This document shows positions 19,402 to 27,471 of a DNA stretch of 64,000 bases, one piece after another. The first letter of the stretch is position 1; each line of letters begins with the position of its first letter. The notes under the pieces are model-generated. The model did not search any database, was not told the origin of the DNA, and was given only the letters and a program-made list of their open reading frames with translations. Both the position numbers and the translations under genes were made by a program. The DNA is from Massilia psychrophila (GTDB taxonomy: Bacteria > Pseudomonadota > Gammaproteobacteria > Burkholderiales > Burkholderiaceae_D), in contig NZ_PDOB01000012.1 in the NCBI RefSeq assembly GCF_002760665.1, positions 62,001-126,000 on the forward strand, read 5' to 3'.

Positions 19402-20255
19402 TTCTTCCCCGCCCGGTTGCGTGTCCATGCCTGCAGCAGGTTGATCGCCAGCAGCATCAGGAACGATGCCAGCAGCAAGACCGCGGCGATTGCGGTGGCG
19501 CCGGCGTAGTCGTATTGCTCCAGTTTGGTGATGATGAACAGCGGGGTGATTTCGGAAATCATCGGCATGTTGCCGGCGATGAAAATGACGGAACCGTATT
19601 CGCCGGTGGCGCGGGCAAACGCCAGCGCGAAGCCCGTCAATAGCGCCGGCATGATGGTCGGAAACACCACGCGCGCAAAAATCTGCAGCGAGCTGGCGCC
19701 AAGGCTGGCGGCAGCTTCTTCCAGCTCGCGTTCGGCTTCTTCGAGTACCGGCTGCACCGTACGCACGACGAACGGCAAGCCGATGAAGGTGAGCGCGACG
19801 ACGATGCCGACGGGCGTGAACGCAACTTTCAAACCAACAGTCTCGAGATAGCGGCCGATCCAGCCGTTCGACGAATACAGCGCCGTGAGCGTGATGCCGG
19901 CAACGGCCGTGGGCAGCGCGAACGGCAGGTCGACCAGCGCGTCGATGAAGCGCTTGCCGGGAAATTTATAGCGCACCAGCACCCAGGCAACGATGCCGCC
20001 GAAAACCACGTTGATGCAGGCGGCGATGAACGAGGCACCGAAACTGAGCTTGTAGGACGCCACCACGCGCGGCGAGCTGACGGCAAACCAGAAAGCGTCC
20101 CAGGTCATCGTGAACGTCTTGAGGAACACGGCAGACAGCGGGATCAGGACGATCAGGCAGAGGTAGAAAATGGTGAACCCGAGCGACAGGCCGAAACCGG
20201 GAATGACCCGGAACGGCGCCGCTTGCGGCTTGGGTAGTGCGGAAGCGAGTGGCAT
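19398..20255 (-). CDS. cysT: Sulfate/thiosulfate ABC transporter permease CysT
   Basis: 285-residue permease partnering CysW. It starts with about 20 polar residues, then [20 protein letters not shown], the first of about six membrane helices. The EAA-type loop is [21 protein letters not shown] near residue 190. [14 protein letters not shown] near 225 is a strong CysT/CysU signature. AGGGGA lies five bases before the ATG at 20255. It is the first gene of the cysT-cysW-cysA-cysB operon. A periplasmic sulfate-binding protein gene (sbp or cysP) would normally sit just upstream and is absent. Confidence 0.94.
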   Translation of the reverse strand: MPLASALPKPQAAPFRVIPGFGLSLGFTIFYLCLIVLIPLSAVFLKTFTMTWDAFWFAVSSPRVVASYKLSFGASFIAACINVVFGGIVAWVLVRYKFPGKRFIDALVDLPFALPTAVAGITLTALYSSNGWIGRYLETVGLKVAFTPVGIVVALTFIGLPFVVRTVQPVLEEAERELEEAAASLGASSLQIFARVVFPTIMPALLTGFALAFARATGEYGSVIFIAGNMPMISEITPLFIITKLEQYDYAGATAIAAVLLLASFLMLLAINLLQAWTRNRAGKK

Positions 20256-20345
20256 TGCGTCCCCTTATTACTTTTTCTTCTAAAGAGGACGATATTCTCA
20301 CCTTTTTTTCATAAGACAAACGAAGGTATTCTTATTTGCATAGAC
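20256..20345 (-). promoter_or_regulatory. AT-rich leader/promoter region of cysTWA
   Basis: The 90 bp upstream of cysT are clearly AT-richer than the surroundings, with TTATGA and AAATAAGAATA elements on the minus strand. CysB-type activators bind long AT-rich sites of this character, so this is the expected control region. No exact -10/-35 pair can be assigned with confidence. Confidence 0.4.
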
Positions 20346-20385
20346 GAACGGGTTATTAAGACCAGTTAATCAGCTACCCAGGCAG

Positions 20386-21159
20386 CTACCAGATCAGCTT
20401 GACGGCGACACCGGTCAGCGTGCACGCCAGCAAGCCGCGCAGGTAGCGTTCGGGCACCGAGCGCGCGGCCCAGGATCCGAGCGTGATGCCGGGCACCGAA
20501 CCGATCAGCAGGCTGCCCAGCAACTGCCAGTCGATCGAACCGAGCCACCAATGGCCGAGGGCGGCGATGGCGGTGAGCGGCACCGCATACGCGATGTCGG
20601 TGCCGGCCACTTCCGCCGAACTCATGCTTGGATACAGCATCACCAGCAGGGTCGCGCCGATGGCGCCGGCGCCGATCGAGGAAACCGTCACCAGGACGCC
20701 GAGCACGGCGCCGGAGACAACCGTAGCGAGCATCAGGGCGCGGCCTTGCAGTTGGCGGCTTGGCTTGGCGTTGATCCACGCCAGTATTTTTGTCTTGAAC
20801 AGCAGCGCGGTGACAGTCAGCAGCACCGAGCCGGCAATCGAATACCGGATCAGCTGGCCGAGCTTCGGGTCGAGCGCGCCATAGTATTTGAGTGCGAGCG
20901 TGGTCAGCACGGCGGCCGGCAAGGCGCCGATGCACAGGCGGCGCACGATATCCCAGCGAATCGTGCCGCGCAGGCGGTGAGTGACGGTGCCGGCACTCTT
21001 GGTGACGGCGGCGAACGCCAGGTCGGTGCCGACGGCAACCGAAGGCGGCACGCCGAACAGCAAGGTCAGCAGCGGAGTCATCAGCGAACCGCCGCCGACC
21101 CCGGTCATACCTACTAACAACCCTACAGCAAAGCCAGAAACAACATAAGTCAGTAACAT
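20386..21159 (-). CDS. TauE/SafE-family membrane transporter
   Basis: 257-residue integral membrane protein with about eight hydrophobic segments. The first repeat starts GFAVGLLVGMTGVGGGSLMTPLL and the second contains VSSIGAGAIGATLLVMLYP near residue 150, both TauE/SafE (DUF81) signatures. Members are proposed exporters of sulfite or sulfoacetate, though many are uncharacterised. Its place directly upstream of cysTWA, on the same strand, suggests a role in sulfur metabolism. About 130 bp separate it from cysT, with an AT-rich region between, so the two may have separate promoters. Confidence 0.88.
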   Translation of the reverse strand: MLLTYVVSGFAVGLLVGMTGVGGGSLMTPLLTLLFGVPPSVAVGTDLAFAAVTKSAGTVTHRLRGTIRWDIVRRLCIGALPAAVLTTLALKYYGALDPKLGQLIRYSIAGSVLLTVTALLFKTKILAWINAKPSRQLQGRALMLATVVSGAVLGVLVTVSSIGAGAIGATLLVMLYPSMSSAEVAGTDIAYAVPLTAIAALGHWWLGSIDWQLLGSLLIGSVPGITLGSWAARSVPERYLRGLLACTLTGVAVKLIW

Positions 21160-21289
21160 TCAGCATCTTTCAAGTTGGCGGCAAGCTTAAGCCAACTGAA
21201 CGATTCTCCAAACGACCGAGAACTTATTTGCTTATGCGCACGGGGCGGCACAGCCCCGCCCTGCTTGGTATTCGCTTTCTATTCATGGA

Positions 21290-21928
21290 TTACTTGTTCG
21301 GCTGCGGCGTCATCCTCAAATACGGCCGGGCGGCAACAAAGCCCTTCGGATACTTTTGTTTGATCACGTCGGCGTCCGTTACCGTCAGGGGAATAATAAC
21401 GTCGTCGCCGTCAACCCAGTTGCCGGGCGTGGCGACCGTGTAGCCGTCAGTTAGCTGCAGCGCGTCGATCACGCGCAGCACCTCGTCGAAGTTGCGGCCC
21501 GTGCTCATCGGGTAGGTGATCGTCAGCCGCACTTTTTTCTGCGGATCGATCACGAACAGCGAGCGCACCGTCGCCGTCAGCGATTGCTGCGGGTGAATCA
21601 TGTCGTACAGCGTCGATACGGTTCGGTCGGCATCGGCGATGATCGGAAAACCCACCACGGCCTGCTGGGTCGCCTCGATGTCGGCGATCCAGCTTTTGTG
21701 CGAGTCGCTTGAATCGACCGACAGCGCAATCGCCTTGACGTTGCGCTTGTCGAATTCGGGCTTGAGTTTTGCGGTCAGGCCCAGCTCGGTGGTGCACACC
21801 GGTGTGAAATCGGCCGGATGGGAAAACAGCACCACCCAGGAGTTGCCTGCCCACTCGTGAAAACGGATCTTGCCAATCGAGGAATCCTGCTCGAAATCGG
21901 GGGCGGTGTCGCCCAAACGTATGGTCAT
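21290..21928 (-). CDS. 1-Cys peroxiredoxin (Prx6 type)
   Basis: 212 residues. Reduces hydroperoxides with a single peroxidatic Cys. The active site is HPADFTPVCTTE with Cys 45. The long C-terminal part, with YPMSTGRNFDEVLRVIDALQ near residue 140 and ATPGNWVDGDDVIIP near 165, is the Prx6/1-Cys signature, and no resolving Cys is seen. An upstream GGAG precedes the ATG by nine bases. It is on the same strand as the sulfur-transport genes, about 130 bp upstream of the TauE/SafE gene. Confidence 0.92.
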   Translation of the reverse strand: MTIRLGDTAPDFEQDSSIGKIRFHEWAGNSWVVLFSHPADFTPVCTTELGLTAKLKPEFDKRNVKAIALSVDSSDSHKSWIADIEATQQAVVGFPIIADADRTVSTLYDMIHPQQSLTATVRSLFVIDPQKKVRLTITYPMSTGRNFDEVLRVIDALQLTDGYTVATPGNWVDGDDVIIPLTVTDADVIKQKYPKGFVAARPYLRMTPQPNK

Positions 21929-22224
21929 CGTGGTCTCCAGTGTTAGTTTTCAGGAAAATCGACCGGTACAGTCATGCCGGCGCCGGATAATAATTGTGCA
22001 CCTGATCATATAATAATTGTCATCGTCGCTGGCCGAATTTCCAGTCGCCCAGGCCGGATTGTGCAGGCCGCGGACCGAGATCACTTGAAATTCGAGAAAA
22101 ACCTCTTGCGCCATGTTGCCCCCAGAACGTCAGGGTAAGGCAGCCAACGGCGAAACGGAACGAATCGTTTGGTCATTCGATATGCGGCTGGCGCATATGG
22201 CGGGCAATGAGGCTGACAACCGCG
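21929..22224. other. Intergenic region, peroxiredoxin to dgkA
   Basis: 296 bp with no supported gene. TAATAATTGTGCACCTGATCATATAATAATTG (in pieces TAATAATTG at about 21989 and 22012) is a short repeat that could be an operator for the peroxiredoxin promoter, which must lie here. Confidence 0.35.
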
Positions 22225-22611
22225 TCAATAGAAGCGGTTGAACAGCACCACGCCCCAGACTGCCAACGCGATGCCGATCGACAGCGCCACCGCCGCGCTG
22301 CCGAGGTCCTTGGCGTTCTTCGACAACGGGTGCGGTTCGAGCGAGACGCGATCGACTACGGCTTCCAGTGCCGAATTGATCAATTCGACGACGAGCACGA
22401 ACACCAGCACCGCCACCAGCATCAGCTTTTCAAAAGCGGAAATTTTCATGGAGAGCGCCGTGACGGTGCCGATCACGGTCACCAGCATCTCCTGGCGGAA
22501 GGCGTGTTCGTTTCGCCAGGCCGCCTTGAAGCCGTCCATCGAATAGGAAAAGGCCGCGACAATACGCTTGAGGCCGCTTTTGCTTTTGAACTGGCTGACT
22601 GGCTGGACCAT
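22225..22611 (-). CDS. dgkA: Diacylglycerol kinase (prokaryotic, DgkA)
   Basis: 128-residue inner-membrane enzyme that recycles diacylglycerol to phosphatidic acid. The N-terminal amphipathic part GLKRIVAAFSYSMDGFKAAW and EHAFRQEM are family blocks. The catalytic segment is VELINSALEAVVDRV near residue 74, followed by SKNAKDLGSAAVALS. There are three membrane helices and the length is typical. It is divergent from the IclR regulator gene. No clear Shine-Dalgarno is visible before the ATG at 22611. Confidence 0.95.
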   Translation of the reverse strand: MVQPVSQFKSKSGLKRIVAAFSYSMDGFKAAWRNEHAFRQEMLVTVIGTVTALSMKISAFEKLMLVAVLVFVLVVELINSALEAVVDRVSLEPHPLSKNAKDLGSAAVALSIGIALAVWGVVLFNRFY

Positions 22612-22717
22612 GGAGGGTTTTGACGTGGTGTGAGAAAAAAGCGGAAGTGCCCGCCATTATGCGCCGCGCCGGGCGATAGATCGACAGGCAGTGCAGAGTT
22701 TGCCTTTCCTTTTCACA

Positions 22718-22744
22718 TTGTGGTATAAAGGTGCCATATATACT
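22718..22744 (+). promoter_or_regulatory. Candidate promoter of the IclR-type gene
   Basis: TATACT (22739-22744) lies 20 bp before the ATG, and TTGTGG (22718-22723) lies 15 bp before the -10, a short spacer. Overlapping AT-rich GGTATAAAGGTGCCATATATAC could also be an autoregulatory operator. Confidence 0.4.
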
Positions 22745-22763
22745 GCACTGCACCACACCCATC

Positions 22764-23552
22764 ATGAAAACCGACGTCATCGAACCCGCCAAAACCTCGA
22801 TCCAGGTGATCGAGCGCATGGTTTCCCTGCTCGACGCGCTGGCCACCTACAGCGATCCGGTAAGCCTGAAAGAATTGTCGAAAGTGTCGGGCCTGCATCC
22901 GTCGACGGCGCACCGCATCCTCAACGACATGGTCATCACCCGCTTCGTCGACCGGGTCGAACCGGGCACGTACCGGCTCGGCATGCGACTGTTGGAGTTG
23001 GGCAATGTGGTCAAGAGCCGGCTGTCGGTGCGCGAAGCAGCGCTCGACTTGATGCGCGCGCTGCACAAGAAAACCCAGCAGACCATTAACCTGTCGGTGC
23101 GCCAGGGCGACGAAATCGTCTACATTGACCGGGCGTTTTCCGAGCGCTCCGGGATGCAGGTGGTACGCGCGATCGGCGGGCGCGGCCCCCTGCACCTGAC
23201 CTCCACCGGCAAGCTGTTCCTGTCGGTTGACGAACCCAAGGCGATCCGTTCCTACGCCACCCGCACCGGTTTGGCCGGACACAACAGGAATTCGATCACC
23301 GACCTGGTCAAGCTCGAGCGCGAGCTGAGCCTGGTGCGCGCGCGCGGCTATGCGCGCGACAATGAGGAGCTGGAATTGGGCGTGCGCTGCATGGCTGCCG
23401 GTATCCACGACGACACCGGCAAGCTGGTCGCCGGACTGTCGATCTCGGCGCCGGCCGACCGGCTGCAAGAAGACTGGCTGGACGACCTGGTGCAGACGGC
23501 CGACCGGATTTCGGCCACCCTCGGCTACATGCCGGTGGCCCGGGCACTCTAA
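22764..23552 (+). CDS. IclR-family transcriptional regulator
   Basis: 262 residues. The N-terminal winged HTH (about 15-75) contains SLKELSKVSGLHPSTAHRIL, the IclR recognition helix, and YRLGMRLLELG. The C-terminal effector domain shows QTINLSVRQGDEIVYIDR near 107, GGRGPLHLTSTGKLFL near 143 and GVRCMAAGI near 215. IclR proteins control catabolic operons in response to small aromatic or organic acids. The start is the ATG at 22764. No catabolic operon is adjacent, so the target is unknown; dgkA diverges from it and crtE lies 500 bp downstream on the same strand. Confidence 0.9.
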   Translation: MKTDVIEPAKTSIQVIERMVSLLDALATYSDPVSLKELSKVSGLHPSTAHRILNDMVITRFVDRVEPGTYRLGMRLLELGNVVKSRLSVREAALDLMRALHKKTQQTINLSVRQGDEIVYIDRAFSERSGMQVVRAIGGRGPLHLTSTGKLFLSVDEPKAIRSYATRTGLAGHNRNSITDLVKLERELSLVRARGYARDNEELELGVRCMAAGIHDDTGKLVAGLSISAPADRLQEDWLDDLVQTADRISATLGYMPVARAL

Positions 23553-24052
23553 GCGCGACTTTTTTCGATGCAAACTGCATAGCTGACGGTTCCGCCCAGG
23601 CGCTCGCACAGCGCACGCGGAATGTTTACCCTATCGTTTCGGTTCCCCGATCCCTTGCACATCTGAGCACTCCATATCGATCGTCGCACCAAGGTAATGG
23701 TGCCGGAGAAGGTCGGGCTTATTTCTGGCATACCACGGATGAGGAACGAATTGCCTTAGCGAGAATTCTTTAAACTCGTGCCAACCGTGAAGATACATCG
23801 AGCGTACAGATTGCTCTCGTGTAGAGATCTATATGTTCCCGGATACAATTAAATCTGTCGACGCGTCCAGACATTTAAAATAAAGCGGCAATTTAATTGG
23901 ATAAAATTTGTCCTGCCGTTGAATCGATTATAGATAAATATCAATAGTTCGTTCCATGGCGCCCGACAGGCGAGAAAGCGCGCTTTCTGACCAAGCGAGT
24001 GCTATACAATTAAAAATCGACTACCCACTACCACTTACCAGGAGCGGGGGAA
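23553..24052. other. 500-bp AT-rich gene-free region upstream of crtE
   Basis: No supported gene on either strand. The GC level drops visibly after about 23740. The region holds the presumed crtE promoter: candidate -10 elements are TATAGA near 23930 and TATACA at 24003-24008, but neither has a good -35. AGGAGCGGGGG at about 24040 is the crtE ribosome-binding site. It marks the left border of the carotenoid cluster. Confidence 0.5.
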
Positions 24053-24901
24053 ATGCTAAACACCAATGTTCTTGAATTTGCTTCGAGCGACTGGACCGTT
24101 CGAAACCGGCTGCTCGTCGATTCTCATCTCGATCGACTGCTCAGCCCAACGCGAGTGTCGCCGGTGACGGAAGCCATGCGCTATAGCGTGCTGGCGCCCG
24201 GCAAACGCGTACGCCCTTTGTTAACCTTGGCCGTTTCGGATTTCCTGGGATCTACGCCGGCCTACGCAATACATGTTGCATGCGCTATCGAGATGATTCA
24301 TTCGGCTTCCTTGATCCTGGATGATTTGCCCTGCATGGACAACGATCGGGAAAGGCGCAATCGGCTATCGACCCACGTAAAATTCGGGGAAAGTCTGGCG
24401 ATCCTTGCCGCGGTTTCTTTGCTTACGCAAAGTTATTGCATGATCGCCTCCCACGAAACGCTGTCGCAGGACCTTAGACTAAAATTGATTTACTTGCTGT
24501 GCGAAACTGTTGGACCCGATGGTCTTTCATTAGGCCAATACATCGATCTGCACACCGAATCCGATGTTGCCACCCCGGCGGCCATCACCGACATTCATCA
24601 CCTCAAGACCGGCATCCTGTTTATTGCTGCCGCAAAAGCAGGCGCTCTGATCGGCAATGCATTGCCAAAGCAAGAAGAGCAGGTAATACGCTTTGCCACT
24701 AATCTCGGTTTGTCTTTCCAACTTCTCGACGACATCAAGGACTCGGACACCGTGGGTGCGAACTTGGTGACGAGGATAGGCGTCACCGGTGCCAGGCACA
24801 AAGTTCGCGAGTATTTTCAGGCCGCCAACCTTGCCATTGAAGGGGAAGAAAATGCTGCGGTCCTGCATGACTTTGCCGGGAATTTTTTCAAACAGGTTTA
24901 A
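24053..24901 (+). CDS. crtE: Geranylgeranyl diphosphate synthase (polyprenyl synthetase)
   Basis: 282-residue trans-prenyltransferase that makes GGPP, the C20 precursor for carotenoids. The first Asp-rich motif is LDDLPCMDND near residues 88-97, with the two-residue insertion of bacterial type. The second is DDIKD near residue 226. GKRVRPLLTL near 50 binds IPP. The protein ends shortly after the second motif (ANLAIEGEENAAVLHDF). It is opposite in strand to the other crt genes and converges on crtB. FPP synthase (ispA) is a possible alternative reading, but the context of six crt genes favours crtE. Base composition is AT-richer than in the housekeeping genes. Confidence 0.9.
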   Translation: MLNTNVLEFASSDWTVRNRLLVDSHLDRLLSPTRVSPVTEAMRYSVLAPGKRVRPLLTLAVSDFLGSTPAYAIHVACAIEMIHSASLILDDLPCMDNDRERRNRLSTHVKFGESLAILAAVSLLTQSYCMIASHETLSQDLRLKLIYLLCETVGPDGLSLGQYIDLHTESDVATPAAITDIHHLKTGILFIAAAKAGALIGNALPKQEEQVIRFATNLGLSFQLLDDIKDSDTVGANLVTRIGVTGARHKVREYFQAANLAIEGEENAAVLHDFAGNFFKQV

Positions 24902-24924
24902 GTACCCGCCAAAAAATAAATGTG
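24900..24924. repeat. Left arm of inverted repeat at the crtE 3' end
   Basis: 25 bp starting at the crtE stop codon. Its reverse complement matches 25035-25059, across the crtB stop, at 22 of 25 positions. Weaker similarity continues inward for about 20 bp more on each side. Confidence 0.75.
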
Positions 24925-25034
24925 CATTTTGGCTGCCATAGTCAGCGCGCTGCTGTGTTGGCCGATGCTTGCAGTGCTCGCACTGCGGCGCAACGACCGC
25001 CTTGCATCGCATCCGGCTATGTTTGCCAAAACCT

Positions 25035-25059
25035 CACATTTATTTCTTGACGAGTACTT
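25035..25059. repeat. Right arm of inverted repeat at the crtB 3' end
   Basis: 25 bp covering the last crtB codons and its TAA. It mirrors 24900-24924. The core AAATAAATGTG is identical in both arms when each is read with its own gene. Confidence 0.75.
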
Positions 25060-25993
25060 GGACGCCGGTTTTGGTCCACAAGCCCGCTCTGGGGACAAGC
25101 CCGACTCTGGCTTTGCGCCTTACCGCATTCACTGCAACAAACCCTCCCTGGCACAGCCGCCAAATTTTCTGTCGGCTTGACACCTCCGATCGCCGGTCCC
25201 ACGCGCTCGCGTCGGCGGAACGCACCTGCAACCCTATGTCGCGATAAATCAGCAATGCGCCGGCGACGGCCCAGGCACAGCGCCACGGAAGCTGTGACAT
25301 GCCTATTCTGGCCGAGGCATAGTACTGTTCCGCGAGCTCGACCAGTTCGCAGGCGAGCGCATGCAGACCGGCCCGATGTTGGAGAAGATGGATCTCATCG
25401 CGCGGAATATTCCTTTCAAGCAGCCATTCTTGAGGCAGATAGCAACGTCCAACGCGCATGTCATCAACGACATCGCGCGCAATATTGGTGAGCTGAAAAG
25501 CGATGCCCAAGTCGGTTGCGCGGTGCACGGTTTCCTGGTCCTTGACGCCCATGATCTGGGCCATCATGACGCCGACGACGCCTGCCACGTGATAACAATA
25601 ATGGAGCGTGTCATTCAACGTCACGAATCTGGCTTCCGTAGCGTCCAGCGCAAAGCCTTCCAGCAGTTCAAACAAATAACGCTTGGCGATGCCGTGCTTG
25701 CGCACGACGTGCCCAAGCGCGGCGAAAGCCGGTATGTCGCTCGACTGGCCTTCAACGATCCGCCCGGTTTCTTGTTGCAGCAGTTGAAGCCGCTCGACTT
25801 TCTGTACCAGGCTGAGCGTCTGCAAGCCGTGGCCCAGCGTCTGGCCGTCAATCACGTCGTCGCAATAGCGGCACCAGGCATACAGCATCGTCACGCTCTG
25901 GCGTGTTTTTCTGTCGAACAGCATGGCGGCCTTGGCAAAGCTCTTGGAGCCTTGCTTGATGGTCATTTCACTGTAAGCGGCAAGATCTTGCAT
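25040..25993 (-). CDS. crtB: Phytoene synthase
   Basis: 317 residues. Condenses two GGPP to phytoene. The two Asp-rich metal sites are CRYCDDVIDG (residues 42-50) and NIARDVVDD (about residue 170); the latter is followed by GRCYLPQEWL. The N-terminal SKSFAKAAMLF is a family block. Its ATG overlaps the crtI TGA by one base (TGATG). It is the last gene of the minus-strand crt operon. The C-terminal 40 residues (RRKARVGLVPRAGLW, then VQVLVKK) are variable, and the terminal codons lie in an inverted repeat shared with the crtE end. Confidence 0.95.
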   Translation of the reverse strand: MQDLAAYSEMTIKQGSKSFAKAAMLFDRKTRQSVTMLYAWCRYCDDVIDGQTLGHGLQTLSLVQKVERLQLLQQETGRIVEGQSSDIPAFAALGHVVRKHGIAKRYLFELLEGFALDATEARFVTLNDTLHYCYHVAGVVGVMMAQIMGVKDQETVHRATDLGIAFQLTNIARDVVDDMRVGRCYLPQEWLLERNIPRDEIHLLQHRAGLHALACELVELAEQYYASARIGMSQLPWRCAWAVAGALLIYRDIGLQVRSADASAWDRRSEVSSRQKIWRLCQGGFVAVNAVRRKARVGLVPRAGLWTKTGVQVLVKK

Positions 25994-27471
25994 CAGGAAA
26001 CCCTTTGCACGAGGTGCTCATCGACGATGATGCGCGCCGTCGCTTTGGCCGAGCCGACAACGCCTGGGATACCGGCGCCGGGATGCGTGCCGGCACCGAC
26101 GAAATACAGCCCCTTGATTTGCTGGTCCTTGTTGTGCGTACGGAAATATGCGCTTTGCCACAGCACAGGTTCCAGCGAAAAGGCCGAGCCCACGTGCGCA
26201 TTGAGCTCTTCCCTGAAATCGTAAGGGGTGAAAATGCGCGAAGTCACCAGGTCGCGCTTGAGATCGGGAATGTAATGCTGCTCCAGATAAGCAAGGATGC
26301 GGTCGCGATAGCGCGGCCCTTCCGTGTTCCAGTCGATGTCGGCATGGCCCAGATGCGGCACCGGCGCAAGGACGTAGTACGCGCTGTGCCCGGGGGGGGC
26401 GAGCGAAGGATCGGTCACCGTGGGCGCATGCAGGTAAAGCGAAAAATCTTCCGCCAGCTCGTCACCGTGAAAAATGTCCTTGAGCAGTTCGCGGTAGCGC
26501 GGCCCAAACAAAACGGTATGGTGCTCAAGGTCGTTGCGCACGCCTTTCAATCCAAAGTAGATGACGAATAACGACATGCTGAAGCGCATCTTCTTGAGGC
26601 TGACCGCTTTGCGTTTCGCCACGCTGTCGTTGCGCATCAGCCTGTCGTAGGTGTGCACGACATCGGCATTGCTGGCGGTCAAAAGGCAGGCAATCTGTTC
26701 ACCGGATTTCAGCCGCACCGCGGCAACACGCCCCTGTTCGACGACGATTTCATCGACCTCGACGTTGAGCCGGATTTCTCCGCCGAGCTCTCCGAACAGT
26801 TTCAGCATGCCCCGGATCAGCGCACCCGTGCCGCCCTCTGGAAAGAAGACCCCCCATTGCCTTTCCAGCGCATGGATCAACGCATAGATGGAGGAGGTTT
26901 CAAACGGATTGCCGCCAACCAGCAGCGAATGAAAACTGAAGGCCTGCCGCAGGTGCGGATCCTTGATGAAACGCGAAACGATGCCGTAGACGCTGCGGTA
27001 GCTTTCAAGCTTGATGAGCTGGGGCGCAACCCGGATCATGCTGCGAAAATCGGGAAACGGAACATGCCCAAGCTTGATGTACCCTTCCTGCAACACGGCT
27101 TTGGAATACGCCAGGAATTTCCCGTATCCAGCCACGTCCGAAGGCGACTTCAACCCAATCTGCCGGTCAAGTTCGTCCTGGTCGTTTACATAATTGAAGC
27201 GATAGCCGTCTTCCCAGCAAAGCCGGTAGAACGGATTGACAGGCAGCATCCTGACATAGTCTTCGAGCCGATTTCCCGACAGCGCAAACACTTCTTCCAG
27301 CGCGGTGGGATCGGTAATGACCGTGGGTCCGGCGTCGAACGTAAAACCCTGATCCTCATAGACGTAGGCCCGGCCTCCTGGCTTGTCGCGCTTTTCCAGG
27401 ATAAGCGTGTCGATGCCGGCCGACTGCAGCCGGATGGCCAATGCCAGCCCGCCGAAACCGCTTCCTATCAC
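25993..27471 (-). CDS. crtI: Phytoene desaturase (CrtI type)
   Basis: About 492 residues. FAD enzyme that desaturates phytoene to lycopene. The N-terminal dinucleotide fold reads IGSGFGGLALAIRLQ and then LILEKRDKPGGRAYVY. The C-terminal CrtI signature is LYFVGAGTHPGAGIPGVVGS. The only standard start is the GTG at 27471 (overlapping the crtY stop as GTGA), but this cuts off part of the first beta strand. Upstream in frame the codons read Asn-Ile-Ile-Lys-Ala-Ile. AGGAAAGGA sits five to seven bases before the two ATC codons at 27486-27481, exactly where relatives start. The true start may therefore be non-AUG, or a base may be wrong. Confidence 0.93.
   Translation of the reverse strand: MIGSGFGGLALAIRLQSAGIDTLILEKRDKPGGRAYVYEDQGFTFDAGPTVITDPTALEEVFALSGNRLEDYVRMLPVNPFYRLCWEDGYRFNYVNDQDELDRQIGLKSPSDVAGYGKFLAYSKAVLQEGYIKLGHVPFPDFRSMIRVAPQLIKLESYRSVYGIVSRFIKDPHLRQAFSFHSLLVGGNPFETSSIYALIHALERQWGVFFPEGGTGALIRGMLKLFGELGGEIRLNVEVDEIVVEQGRVAAVRLKSGEQIACLLTASNADVVHTYDRLMRNDSVAKRKAVSLKKMRFSMSLFVIYFGLKGVRNDLEHHTVLFGPRYRELLKDIFHGDELAEDFSLYLHAPTVTDPSLAPPGHSAYYVLAPVPHLGHADIDWNTEGPRYRDRILAYLEQHYIPDLKRDLVTSRIFTPYDFREELNAHVGSAFSLEPVLWQSAYFRTHNKDQQIKGLYFVGAGTHPGAGIPGVVGSAKATARIIVDEHLVQRVS

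Noticed and set aside
23549-23731. 60-codon minus-strand frame after the IclR gene
   Set aside because: No ribosome-binding site, no domain, and it overlaps the end of the IclR gene.
24053-24901. Naming the prenyltransferase ispA (FPP synthase)
   Set aside because: The Asp-rich motifs fit both FPP and GGPP synthases, but the position with six crt genes makes GGPP synthase the better call.
24920-25180. 86-codon plus-strand frame between crtE and crtB
   Set aside because: It runs over the 3' end of crtB in antisense and through the inverted repeat; the hydrophobic start is not followed by a recognisable protein.
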